From Miscanthus floridulus (lineage: Eukaryota > Streptophyta > Magnoliopsida > Poales > Poaceae), in contig NC_089587.1 of assembly GCF_019320115.1 (NCBI RefSeq), positions 83,139,603-83,203,602 of the forward strand: a stretch of 64,000 bases of DNA. Direction: 5' to 3'. The translations under genes and the position numbers were made by a program. The notes under the pieces were generated by a model that made no database searches, was not told the DNA's origin, and saw only the letters and a list, made by a program, of their open reading frames with translations. Shown here piece after piece: positions 12,320 to 24,319 of the stretch; positions within the stretch are counted from its first letter, which is position 1, and each line of letters opens with the position of its first letter.

Positions 12320-13880
12320 CCTCTACCTCTTCTGATTTCCCCCAAAAGATGCAGACAGCACACTCTTTTTCTTTTTGAGCTCCTTATGCTGCCGATACTT
12401 TGACTCTGAAGCAATTGCAATATTTACTGCCTCATGATAAGTAACATTGGTGCAAGTGGTCATCATAGTCTACAACTTGGTATTCAGGCCTCTCATAAAC
12501 CACCTCTTCTTCTTAGCATCAGTATTGACATGTTCTGATGCATATTGGGACAGATGATTAAATCTTCCCACATACTGCATCATGGTTTGATCTCCTTGCT
12601 TCAAAGCAAGGAATTCATCTAGCTTCATAGCCATCACTCCTTCAGGGATATAATGGGCTCTGAAGGCAGTACGGAACTCAGCCCAAGTTATTGGAATGCT
12701 AGCAGGTTGCATAGCCAATAAGTTTGCCCACTAAGCACTTGCTGCTCCTCTAAGTTGCTGGGCGGCAAACGCAGGTTTCTGATACTCCGTGAATGGAATA
12801 AGGTCAAATTTCTGCTCCATGGTTCGAAGCCAGTCATCAGCCTCCAATGGTTCATCTACCTTGGTGAACACCGGTGGTCTTGTGTCTGTAAAGTCAACAT
12901 ATGTAGCCTCCTATCTGTTATGGTGGTGACCATGGTTTCCGTGCATCTAATTCTGATTACTTAGAGCGATCTCATGAAGCAAACAAGAATTTTCAGCCGT
13001 CACATTGACAAGTGCGGTTATAGCATCAGCTAAATTTGTTGGAACTGGTGGCGGATCTAGAATACCATCCTCATCTTGTGAAGTTCTAGGAACATACAAA
13101 CCCCGCATACGACGCATCTGCTCATAACAAACCAAACTTTATTCACAAGCCTTTATTGAATTGCACAAAAGCTTACTCCAGACACATTACATAGGGTTTA
13201 CTACTATAAACACCAGAACCTATAAGTACCAAAATAAGATACATAGCTTAACCATAATTAACTATTATACAACTCTACTCTTTTCCGTGATTACTTCAAA
13301 CTTCAGGCTCGGTATCCATTCCAGAATTATTACCGCCTTCATCATCACTTTCATTGATCATTACTAATTCTTTAGGATCTTCTTCTTCTTCCTCTTCCGA
13401 TTCGTTATCATCGGTAAGGATGACACCGGGGTCCATGGCATCAGCTTGGGGCTCATGATTTGGATTTAGCAGATTACTAAGCCTATGAACTTCCTCATGC
13501 AGATAAGTATTATGTTCTTCTAAATCTTCTACATAGAATTCTAGCTCATGAGTTCTAGCTCTAGCTACATTTTCCCTATGCCAAGCTTCATTTCATCCCT
13601 CCATCGTACGAACTAACATGCTTTCATAGTTCCTATGTGCGGTGGTGAGATGCCTCAATTGATCCTATAATTCTCCTACCTGTATAGCATCCAAAGCCCT
13701 ATCTCTAGTAGCTTGTGCTAACTCTGCAGAAATCCTCTGTATCTCTACTTGGGGATCAGGCCTAGAACTGCTACTGCTAGCACCGTCATTTCTAGGGGCA
13801 AGTTGGTGACGAGGAACTCCTTTGGGTCCAGTGGACTTACGGGGTGTCATCTTGGCATGAGCCATACTATAGGAAACCAA
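12320..13880 (-). pseudogene. Chromovirus gag N-terminal and capsid region, decayed
   Basis: The longest open piece (12470-12718) has ITWAEFRTAFRAHYIPE and LDEFLALKQGDQTMMQYV, the retrotransposon gag core. Upstream pieces are 12947-13135 and 13665-13880. The most likely start is the ATG at 13862 or 13880, followed by a basic, Ser-rich leader. An acidic stretch of Asp and Glu lies near 13380-13410. Stops and a frame change between about 13135 and 13665 make the gene non-functional. Confidence 0.75.
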
Positions 13881-14255
13881 TTTAATCCAAGTAAGACCAT
13901 TTGATCAAAGTCTAAAGAGCAGCTATGATGGATTACATTACTCAAACCAGTCTCACTACTCAACTCTAGACTAAGAGGTGAAGGAGGTAACGAGTGAATT
14001 ATTCATGATGCATGAATCGTTCTTACGAATAAAAACATCAAAGTTTATAATGCACATAAACAACATTTATTTTTATATAGGGCATAGTAAAATTACTACT
14101 CCACCACACAAGACCCTTTTTATCAAATAAGGAATGGTGAGAAAGAAATAAGATAAGTCAGAAGCAATTTGGACCAAATTAGCAAGTTAGATTTAGTCAT
14201 CCCAAAACATTTTGAAGTTTTTGTAAAACAATACAACAAAAACCTTGTAACGATC
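13881..14255 (-). other. Chromovirus untranslated leader
   Basis: Between the gag start and the primer binding site I see only AT-rich sequence without a coding domain. It would hold the packaging signal and RNA leader in a live element. Confidence 0.5.
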
Positions 14256-14267
14256 GCTCTGATACCA
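14256..14267 (-). promoter_or_regulatory. Primer binding site, initiator Met tRNA
   Basis: The minus strand reads TGGTATCAGAGC three bases after the end of the 5' LTR. This is complementary to the 3' end of plant initiator Met tRNA and primes first-strand synthesis. Confidence 0.92.
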
Positions 14268-14270
14268 TTC

Positions 14271-17200
14271 TGTGACAGAACCTCCTAAGTTATAGGGCCC
14301 ACATGCACCTATCACTGTCCGACGACCTTTGACATTTATGCATATGTTCCTGGTAACTTAAGAAGACTATCGGGTGTCCTTGGGGAACCCCGAATCATCC
14401 ACGATTTCCGAGCAGGATCACATTACAAAGTCATTGCAGTATTACAACATTTATTTAAATATCAACACCAGAGTAAAAACAACGGAAGTCTTATGATAAC
14501 ATAGTTTACAAACCAGTTATTTCAAACCTTACAAACTAAGTTCGATAATTATTACAAACCATAGTAGTAGTGGAGTGGCATAATTAACATATACATAACA
14601 CACAAAATAAACATCCTGCCCAAGGATCACACATTTACTTCTCATTGTCAGAACGAACAATAGTCATGCAGCACGATCCAAAATAGATCTACTCATGAGG
14701 CTCACCTGCAACAAGGGTCAACGAACCCTGAGTACAAAAGTACTCAACAAGACTTAACCGAAATAAAACTGATAGAACTCAGGAATGCTGGCTCATGGGA
14801 TTCAAGGTATGGCTTTAACAATAATCAAAGTTCTTTTGCATAAAAGCTCTTTAACAAAGTTCTTTAATTCAAAGGTAAAACTCTATAAGTACCTCATATG
14901 AATCTGCCATGATCCGTAATGAGATCATGAACTTCATATCAATCTCTTTCGCAAACCTTTCTCAAGTTCTAGTTATTAATACTATGATGATGAACAGTGA
15001 GTTGAGTCTCCATAACCGAGGAGCAACGACGATTTGAACCGATTAAACCTAGCTGGGAATTCTAGACCACATGACATATGCAGGTCCCCAACCTACATAC
15101 ACCAACCTGCACTCAGATCCTCTAAAACAAGAACGGGTCCGCACCACCCGAGAATACAGTACCCCACCAATCCAGCCCATGGCCACGTAGGTACATGCTA
15201 TTCCCGCTATCTCTCCACTCCCAGTGCACGAGTAGTCATTCTCATACTAGAATCGCCAAGTTAAGGCTTACCAGAGTATGTGGTTAGTACTACAAATTCT
15301 CACCTCATGCAATTCAACAACGGACGTGCCTTAATCGACACAGGCAGAAAGAACCCGCTCACAAGACCTCCATGTCTTGTGGCTCACACACACCGAGTCC
15401 GCCCGGTCTAGATTTATTACTCTACATTCCCATATCACATGATAACATAAGTAACCAAGGTTCCATTTGAAACTTGCATGTGACAGTTAATCACCTAACT
15501 TCATCGTTCTATGCATAGCTAAGCAAAACTAGGCATATACAAATTTAAAACTGGTAATATGGTAAATATGGAATAACAAGGTTGGTAATGCACCAATTAG
15601 GCTCTTACTTAACTTCCTAATCACTTATTGCAGTAATGGAAAGCAAAAGCGAAATTAATTTATAAAATACAAGGTGGGGTTGTATGCATCCGGGGCTTGC
15701 CTTCGTTGATGGAAAAGTCCGGTTCCTGCGACGTTTTACAAGTATTCGATCTAACCTCAACAGACGGATTGACGTCCTCAACAACTTGATTAACTACCAT
15801 ATGTTCACCTTCGTTTACTACACGTAATAACAATGCCATGTTTAACATGATGCGGAATATGAAACATGATGCTCGATGATGGATGCAAAATTAATAATTG
15901 GAATACAACTTTCCTTCGCGGTACAGTTGCAAGTCAAACAGACTAAATCTTTTTCATAACACATACATCAATTACCAAGGATCATTATCAACTAATGACC
16001 CAAGGTCATCACTCAATCCAAAATTTCAAACAAAACCTAAATCATTAAAGGTTACTATTTGCTTTTATGAATTAATTATTTAATTCAAAATTATGAAATA
16101 AATCAACTTATTCTAATTGAGCTCAAAATTTTATTACAAGTTCATTACATGATAACTAAGTGGCAAAACAAATTTCATAATTTTTGGACAATTAAATAAG
16201 CCTAGAAAAATCATGGAAATCCATTTATTAATAAATTGAGCAATTTTTATCACATTCAAAATTTACTGAATAACATTATTTCATATTTTTCTTAAATACT
16301 ATACATCACAGAGAAGTCACACAAAAATTTTCATAATTTTTGGAGCTCTAAATAAATCTACACAAAAATAACAAAAACAGACACTATTCATTCAAATCTA
16401 AAAATAGAAAAATCCATTTGAACGCTGAGTCACTGACAACCCGACCCCACCTGTCATCCCTAACCTCCGACGTTGACCACGGCAGCGACGGCTCTGACCA
16501 GCGATTCCTCGCCGACGGTGAGATCACTGGCGATGGCGATAGCACCAACATGTTCTACACTACTAGGCGCACCTATAGACGTACTTAGATGCACCGATTA
16601 TGACTCAATTCTAGCTCAACGTCGACCATGGTGGACACGGCGCCTCGGCGGTACTACGCTGGCGACTACAGGCAGGTAGTGGTTAAACAAAAGGTCGAGG
16701 AAGCACCAGCAGCTTACCCTGAACACAACTGAGCAGATAACAAGGTCAGAGAAGCAACGGTGACGCGGGTCGATGTCCACGATGATCACGACGGCGCAAG
16801 GGTCGTCGGTGATGGTGTGCCGGTGACTAAAGTGGACAAAATGGCCAAGCAACAATGAAATTAGCACTACTGCATCGAGATGAAGCCAAAGGTACACCAA
16901 TCAAGGGCAACGGCTCACCGACGGGCTCTGGCCACGGAGAGGTCGGTGCTGGCGGTGCTTCGGCTAGCTCTGAGGAAGAAAACGGCGTGCGGTGACACTG
17001 GACTGCTAGAGGTGAAGCAAACAGGACAGGAATGAGCGAGAGTGCGGGGTGGAGAGAATGGCAGACGCAATTGGCATGAGGCGCGATGGTGAGGACGAAT
17101 TCCGTGAGCGCAACAAGGTCACCGGCGATGGCGGAAACAGAGCAAGGGAGAAGAGCAACGACGACGACGGTTCAGGCTAAAAAGGATGGCCAGGAAGCTC

Positions 17201-17859
17201 AAGGAAGCCACGACGAAGCCTTTATGCGCCAATGCGACACCAAGGACGGCCATGACTCGCCTGGAACGCCGAAGAAGGTCACCGGCCATGTAGCTACGGC
17301 GGTGAACACTGTTCACAGTAATTACAAGTTTGCCATTCGCCAAAATTCACAAATTACTCTCAAATTTGCATAACAACTCAAAAATCTCCAAAAATAAAAG
17401 TTGTTCAAAATCAAAAGTTCTACAACTTTGCTTTTATAACCAACTCCTAATTCAATCTAGATTTTGAAATGAACTTTTGAATTCAAATGGGGAAATTTAA
17501 CGAATTATGCCTTTTTGAATTACTCCAAATTTTACTAAACAACTTGAAAAACTCCAAAAACAAACTTTGCTTAACTTGTCAAGCTCTACACTTTTGCTTT
17601 TGGGTTCAACCCCAAAATATGCTTAGATTTTGAAATGGATTTTCAAGGTAGGATTTAAATGCTAAAAATCAGGGTTTTCTCGAAAAATTCAAAATCCAAC
17701 AAACTTTGAACTTAAGTCAAACAATACAATTCAACACATACCACATGAATATAAACTTGTTTTAGTGTATGCATCTCAAAGTTTTTAATATGACCAATTG
17801 CCTTGCAATGCATATGATGATATGGCAGTTTTAGTATTTTAAACACCCGGGGTGTTACA
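14271..17859 (-). repeat. 5' LTR of the chromovirus
   Basis: Identical in length to the 3' LTR. Its outer end on the minus strand is TGTAACACCCC. It contains a second copy of the exon-like block (15701-15817), which is open here, and a conserved stretch with TGTACTCAGGGTT followed by TTGTTGCAG that is also seen in the LTR at 32687-36422. Confidence 0.92.
15701..15817 (-). other. Exon-like mini-ORF inside Tekay-type LTR, copy 2
   Basis: This is the open counterpart of the block at 6300-6416. It is 117 bases, preceded by TGTAG and followed by GCAAGCCCC. The frame is open from 15848 to 15660 on the minus strand and reads an acidic peptide ending EPDFSINE, then GKP. The length is divisible by three and the phase at the left border matches the copies at 34768 and 57938. 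Confidence 0.5.
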
Positions 17860-17864
17860 ACATC
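17860..17864. repeat. Target-site duplication ACATC, right copy
   Basis: Matches 4866-4870. The Tat element resumes at 17865. Confidence 0.9.
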
Positions 17865-17914
17865 CCGATATCCCGCTACTTCATAGGATCCTTGAAGGCG
17901 CGGCCATCTGCAAT

Positions 17915-18094
17915 GCCTCCGCTGGGGCATCCGTGGACTACGCCATCATCATCAGCCGCAACCCCAACAGCGACGCCTCTGCCAGGGCGTCCGGGGACTA
18001 CGCCATCGTCGTCAACCGCAACCTCGACAGCGACACCTCCGCCAGGGCATCCGGGGACTACGCCATCATCCCCAGCCATAACCCTGACAACGGC
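17915..18094 (+). repeat. 60 bp tandem repeat, three units
   Basis: Units start at 17915, 17975 and 18035 and share GGGGACTACGCCATC. The period is a multiple of three and both strands are open across it (plus 17852-18244, minus 18262-17876). It belongs to the Tat 3' region. It differs in sequence from the 66 bp repeat on the other side of the insertion. Confidence 0.85.
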
Positions 18095-20340
18095 GTATGG
18101 GTAGGAAATGCCTCCCGCCAAAGGAGGAGCACAGCGGATGATGGCGCAGTCGACAACGTACGACGCCTCCCAGCGTCCCTTCTCCTTCGGCAGCAGCGAC
18201 TCCTCAGCAAGGGCGGCATACACCATCTCATCTACGTTGGATGATCTCCGGCTCGACATCACGCTCCAGATTCACGAGTGGATTTGTGAGTTTTCTCTCT
18301 CTCTAGCATTACTCTTCCTCACTTAGAAACCGCTGCGACGCACAGATGCATTCGGCGGAAAGGAAGAAGAAGGAGAGATAGCGGCTCAGAGGCAGAAGAT
18401 GAGGTGGGATAAGAACTCCCCTCCCCCTCCCTATTTAAAGAAGAGCCACTACAGCTAAGGAAAGGCGAAAGGTTGGACGAAAAAACCTCTCCCTTCTCCT
18501 CTTTAAATACAAAATCAATGCTGATTGATACCTGAGGGGACGCGCCGAAACTGACGGGACGTGCCTCGGTCGACGAGGCGTCCTCCCCGGTCAAACTAAA
18601 CACTGCCTGGGTATGGCCCGCCACTGACCTGCTCTGGCCATGGCAATTAAGGCACCCACATAGGCAGACAACCCTTTGCCTTCCCATGCAGGACCACGGG
18701 ACGATCCGACGGCACGACCTTTTTAGATCTCCTGGGCCGGCCATTCGGCCCAGAAGAGACGATGAACGAACATCCAAAGAAAGATAAGCATCTTAGCTTT
18801 CTTACTTTATGCGTTAAAATTCATTCTCGAGCTTCCGACCCTGTCAAATGGCGGGAACATGAACATCACTCGGAGGCTGCCGAGGATGTCTACCAGTCTA
18901 GACATCCTCCCCACCCGACCCCCTCCGTACACTTGAAACTAAGGATGTGAAATATGGGCATAAAACTTTGAGTAAAAACTAGACGAACTAGCTGACCCTA
19001 TGCCTCGATAGCTACGACGTTTCTGTTCACCAGAAAAACCATGCTCAATGCCCCTCGCGTCTCCGGCTTCAACGTCTGCCTTCTCAAGAAGGGTTCGGAG
19101 GGGTCCGCCTACAGAGTCTCTCCCAAAGGAGAAGCTGTCAGGCTGCCCAAGTTAATTAAATGGCTCAGATCGCCACAAGATACGAAAAACAAAGAATAGC
19201 AATTCTTATGCAGGTTACTCCAACCTCATCACGAACATCAGGGTCCGAGCCCCGCACAGACACATTTGGTAGGAGCTTTTCGTCGCTCATACCGCCACAG
19301 TAACGTTACCGACCCCGCCTTCATTTCGATTATATTATACATATGCAAAACATCCCAACGCTTCGTGTTGCATCACTAAACGGCTGTCGCCTCATTTGAT
19401 ATAGGCGACCACAGTCCGAGGTTCAAAGGTCGGTCCACGAAGGGCTTGAGGCCGCCTCATGCCAAATAGAGCCAGGGAGAAATAACCGAGACAAGCCCCA
19501 GTGGCCCTGCCCGACTCCGCTCAGAAGCGGACAGGGATGTCTCGACCTTTTCTCGTTCGATTCTAACCCCGAGCCAAACCCATAGAATCTCCATCGAGGA
19601 GAGGCCATTAGGCCGCCGGAGCCTATCGAACGGCTCAAGCATCTGCCGGGAGGTAGGTTAAGAAGTTGTGGAGTGCCACCAGAGGGCTCTGCTGACCCCA
19701 TCAGCAAATGATGGACCCGGATTCCACACGAACATACCCGTTAGTGAGCTCATTGAGCGCGATACTCGAGCCATCGAGGCAAGTGTCGTTCACTCAGCCT
19801 CTCCGATTGTGAAAACCGAGGACGGGGTAACATGCAAATAACGGCTGACCCCTATCAGACCCTAACAAGGCTTGGGGGCTCGAGCCAATCAATACAGGGA
19901 CACAGGTTCGAAGGCCCCACCTTGCCGAGCCCATAGAATCCCCAGTTGGGGATTTCTGTTGGAAGACAGGGCGGGGAATATTGTGATGTCATTCATGGAC
20001 TTCATCGACCCTGTCACCAAAACCACAGTTCCGATCTCTAGTAACCCCCGACCCTAGCAAATGCAGGGGGTCGGACCTAACTCCGGGGCTGGTTAAGGTA
20101 TGGCTACCTCCTTTCTTTCTTTCAAAACAATCTCCTCGCATCATGACCAGCGGCATAATTCAGGGGAATGGATTGGTAAGATTGCAAAAAATCAAACAAA
20201 ATGAAATTATGACGCAAAATCATGAAACCGCATCCAGACTCAAAAAATACTGACACTTGTCCACATATTACATATAAGTTGTTCTCAAAATTGTTCGACT
20301 AATTACTCTCGCGGAGGGAGAACCATCTCTTTCAGATTGT
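18095..20340 (+). other. Tat 3' non-pol region, no recognised gene
   Basis: I see no known domain. The longest open piece, 18319-18777 on the minus strand, is Ser-rich and unlike anything I recognise. A module near 20043-20094 (CGACCCTAGCAAATGC and GGGGGTCGGACCTAA) repeats the one at about 4160-4210. Confidence 0.5.
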
Positions 20341-23300
20341 CTGCCAGGTTTTTCATAAGGGGAGCAACCATCTCCTCCATTTCCTCTAGCTCTTCATCGT
20401 CATAGGTGGATGGGAAGCCTTCGCTCATCACCTTCAGGTTGATTTCCTTCTTGTAATGAGCATGGGTGACGGTGAAGGCCTAGGTGATCCCGGTGTGAAA
20501 GGCACTCTCCTCAAGCTGGCCCATCCGAGCTGTGATACCTGCGACATGAGCCGTGAGCGGGCTGGTCTCCACTGGCTCTATCACATTCAGGGCATTATGG
20601 ACCACCCCGACCGTAGCTTGCAGAAGATTGTGCTCATCGCTCTCAACCTAAAGGGCCCTTCGTGCATGGGCAGCCTCTTTTTCTAGCTTGACGGAGATGT
20701 TTTCAGCGCTCAACCTTTGGTTCACCGCGTCACCGAGCTCCGCCCGGAGAGAGCGGACCACCTCAACGTCCTCGTCCACCTTCTGCTGGAGGGCCGTGGC
20801 CCAACTCTCGGCCTTCTACCGGAGGTCCCGCTCCATCTCCAGCTCCTTCAAGACTTCACCGGCCTTCTCATTGGCCGCGGCATTCCTCTGCAGCAGCTCA
20901 TCTCGCTCCTTTTGGAGCCTGGCAATCTCCTCCCCATCTAGCTTGGACCTTACCGACAAATCCTCGAACATCCCGTGGGCCTCCTCCGCGTCTTGACATG
21001 CCTGGGCCTCCTGCTCCTGGGCAGTAGCAAGCTGTGCGGCCATGTCTGCTCATAGCCGGGCCTCCTCGGAGAGGCGATCCCACTCCGCTTTCTGCTTGTG
21101 GAGGAATCGGGATTTATTCTGGCTATGAGCAACAAGAACCTAAAGAGGAAGAAGACTAGAATCAGAAATGCAAAAACACAAAAACATGCAGAGAAGGAAG
21201 AAAATCAAGCGAATACCTGGGTAGTAGGAATGACAATTTCATGCAGGGCTCCTCTGGCCTGGTCCAGGGCCTCTAGCATAGTCGAAATTCTGATGTCAAG
21301 ACCCTCCCGCTCCATGCTCTCAGAATGATCATCGAGCGAGAACAGAGCTAACGTCGGGTCCTAGGCGGCCATCCACTGAAGCGGTGGCTCCCCCCGCACG
21401 GGGGAGTGGCTTCCTCCTAACAAAGGGGCTGGGGGCGGCTCCCTCCTGACCCTGTGCGGCACCACCGTCGCACTCGAGGACCCTCTAGCTAGACCCTCCT
21501 CCATCTAGGCCGCTTCGAGCGCCACGGGTGGATCCACCTGGGCCCCTGGTGTGCGGATCGCACTACACCCTCGACCGCCACCACGACCACGCCTGGCTGA
21601 TCCTGGCTTGGTGTGGTCACGACCACCTCCACCAGTGGTATGCGGCCCTCGGTCGGCTATTCCACATTTGCCATGGAGGAGGCCGCTCGCTTAGTAACCT
21701 CCATGGGCATGGGAGCCACCACGGGCGCCGTCGGGTCGGCCAACGTGGCCCCAACGTCAGCACCACTCCTACCTGAAACGGGGGTGACTCTAGGCGACGC
21801 CGTCTGTCCTGCTTGAATGGCAAGACTCTTCTTGGGCGCCAGCCCCAGGGGGTGACCCGTCCGCAAGAACCTGCACAAAGGTATTAATCATTAGATCAAA
21901 ATAGAAATGGAAAGAGGATGAAACCAGGGGAATCAACAGCTCATGTTGACGTCCTCGGCTGGCAGAAGCGTTTTGGGGATGGATCCCTAGATCCCTGCCC
22001 CGACTCATCTAGGCGGGACCATTTCGAGCCTACCCTTGCTCCGGGGCAGGGAGGCTTATCTCATGGGGCGTGGCACCAGACCCGCTTCCCTCCATCGTCT
22101 CATGGGGCGCGGCACTAGAGCCGCTCCCCTCCATCATCTCATAGGGCACGGCACCAGAGCCACTCCCCTCCCTTGTTGCTTCAGGGTAGGCAGTGGTAGG
22201 CCCACTTTCCTCCTCCCACCGGTCCTCGACTGGCACACCGTGCGAAGCGGCGGACTCGCTGGCCTCCACCGACCTCATCGATTCACTTCCCTCCACGTGG
22301 AAAGGGAAGGGTCCCTGCACGGATGGGTGGCCACTCGTCAGTGTGTCCTCATCCTCTAGGATGTCCCAATCCACGCCGATGGCTACCTCGTCGTCATCAT
22401 CATCATCATCGTCTTCATCCTCACTGCTCACATCCTCCCCCCGATCTCGTGCCTCCTACTTCAATCATTTCGCCTTCTTCATCTCCTCCCTTGCTTTCCT
22501 GTCCTGCTCGGCCACGAGTTGATTCACCGCCGCCATGGCCTTGTCCTTCGGTAGTGGAACTAGACTATCCTTGAAGACTAGCCCCCTTGGCTAGTCCCAA
22601 TGTCACAAAAGCAAGTATTAAAAAAGAGAGATTCAGGAGAAAGAAAAGAGCACAGGAGAAGAGGGCTTACGAATTCAAAGAACCTAGGCTCCGGCCGCAT
22701 TGGGGGATGTCCAGGCACCGTATACATGATGTCGAGGACCCTGCCGGCGGAATCCTTCGTTGGCTCCGTCTCCTCCTTGATGCGCTGCGCCACTTCTGAG
22801 TAAGGGAGCACCTCATCAACGAGCACCGTCCCTTCAAACGACATCCCAGGCATCATCCGATGCAGGGGAAGCACGCGCGCCATCAGTGGCACCACCCTCC
22901 TCGCATGGTAGGCGCCGATAATCCCCATCCCCTTTACACCCCGATCCTTTAGGGCTTGGAGGGCGAAAAGAAGGTCGGAGATGTATTTCTTGTCTTTGGA
23001 CTAGACGCCCTAGCTCCACGACTCCAGAGCATCCACAATAAGGCGTCCAGTGTACCTTGGTAGGGTGGCACTCACATCATCCCTAACATAAAACCACTAC
23101 GAATGCCATCCCTTGTTGGATGTCGCCAGACGCATGTATGGGTAACCCCTCGACTGGGTATGGCGCAAATGGATGCTGGCACATCCCATCGGCGCGTTCA
23201 TATCTTTTCCCCCAATCTTCCTCTTCGATAAACTAATGTTAAAGAAATATCACCACAGATCAAAATGGGGATCGATCCCCAAGAAACCCTCGCACAGGGC

Positions 23301-23748
23301 AACAAACGCTGCCATGTGTTGAATCCCATTGGGAGTTAGATGCTGCAGCTCCACCTTGTAATAATCCAGCAACCCCCAAAGAAATCTATGAGTGGGTACC
23401 ATGAATCCCCGCTCATGAAAGATGGTGAAAGAGACAACATACCCTTCGGGTGGCACCGGCTCACCCTCGTCGCTAGGTAGCAGCCACTCCTGGATGGCGG
23501 ACAGTGGGCGGAGAAGGCCACGGCGGACGAGGCCCTCTAGACATCGTGAGGTGATGTTAGATCTGCCCCACAACTCCATTAAAGCAATAGGGGAGGAGGG
23601 CAGGCGCGAGCTTGACGGCGGCTGCAACATGAACGCAAGCTAGTCGGTGGTGGCGATACGAGCGTAGGAGGCTAGGGCAATTGGTGGCGGATGTTTCAAA
23701 ATGCAAAGGTAGGGGAGCGAAATACGGAACCTTGGGGGTGAACCCCAT
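20341..23748 (-). pseudogene. Antisense gene of Tat element, putative gypsy-type transposon family
   Basis: The best piece is 23250-23630 on the minus strand, with WLLPSDEGEPVPPEGYVVSF, FHERGFMVPTHRFLWGLLDY and LTPNGIQHMAAFVALCEGFL. This matches my memory of the Pfam family called putative gypsy type transposon (Transposase_28, PF04195). Downstream fragments are 22578-22928, an acidic segment with a run of Asp at about 22380-22425, a 13-residue repeat at 22059-22175, and a heptad-like coiled coil at 20816-21043 (EEIARLQKERDELLQRNAA). Order N-domain, acidic middle, coiled coil fits this family. Stops and frameshifts break it; introns may explain some breaks. Tat elements are known to carry antisense genes in this position. 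Its function is not established. Confidence 0.7.
22059..22175 (-). repeat. 39 bp tandem repeat, three units, in antisense gene
   Basis: Units start at 22059, 22098 and 22137 with TCTCATRGGG. The minus strand reads a 13-residue repeat rich in Gly, Ser, Glu and Pro (MEGSGSGAxPHE). Confidence 0.85.
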
Positions 23749-24319
23749 GGTTTTATAGGGGGCAACAGATGCGAGAAGGGCAACCGTCCACCTCGATCTC
23801 CGGGCCTACCACGCGCGCCACAACGTCACGTCGCGGGACACGCGCCCGCAGTCCCTATCCTCTCACCCCAAAAATCTCAGCGGACGGTTTGCCTTCCCTA
23901 GGCGAATTCGGACTCTCTACCCACCTAGGAAACGCAAGCCACGAAGGCCTTTTCTTTTCTCTTTGGCCCACCTAGGGCCCAAAAGCTCGGCGGCCGGCCC
24001 AACTAAGGAAGGATCCACGAACAATCCAAAATCAAGGGCAGAAGCACTAATTAGGTCAGCCCTGAATTAGTTCCTAGTGAACGGGATGCCATGACCCACT
24101 CGGAAAAACATCCAGTTGATGAAAAACTAAGTCCTTTGGCCTTACCCACGAAGGGACCGATACAACCCCCCGGGCGACTCTACTCGAATCACCTGGGGGC
24201 TCGAGGGCTACACCCATCGGGTGCGCTCGCACGCACCCTCTAGCAAAGTAACTTCGACAAAGTCAAAAAAACACCCTCCAGGTGGTTCTACTCGAATCAC
24301 CTAGAGGCTCGGGGGCTAC
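23749..24319 (+). other. Tat region before the 3' LTR, with duplicated polypurine module
   Basis: No gene is seen. The block CTACTCGAATCACCTRGRGGCTCG followed by a G-run and CTAC occurs twice, at about 24180-24212 and 24288-24319. The second copy, GGCTCGGGGGCTAC, touches the LTR and is the working-position polypurine tract. The first is a spare copy about 108 bases upstream. Confidence 0.7.

Larger units (their letters stand above)
4871..17859 (-). mobile_element. Complete Tekay-type chromovirus (Ty3), minus strand
   Basis: The element is 12,989 bp with two 3,589 bp LTRs, a primer binding site matching initiator Met tRNA, a polypurine tract, and gag, protease, RT, RNase H, integrase and chromodomain in that order on the minus strand. 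Termini read TGTAACACCCC at the 5' end. The ACATC duplication on both sides proves one insertion event into the Tat element. The LTRs show nine differences, all transitions, in their first 300 aligned positions on the left edge, so the insertion is old enough to have decayed but not ancient. Long LTRs plus a chromodomain after integrase fit the Tekay (Del) group; that group name is inferred from layout and motifs. Confidence 0.92.

Noticed and set aside
17852..18244. Open frame beginning in the chromovirus LTR and running through the 60 bp repeat
   Set aside because: The start lies in an LTR of a later insertion, so it cannot be a native gene; only the repeat is reported.
18319..18777. 152-residue Ser-rich minus-strand frame in the Tat 3' region
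   Set aside because: No family recognised and no second copy to test conservation; kept only as part of the non-coding region.
22030..22431. Separate acidic protein with a run of eight Asp
   Set aside because: Better read as the middle of the decayed antisense Tat gene, on the same strand and in the expected order.
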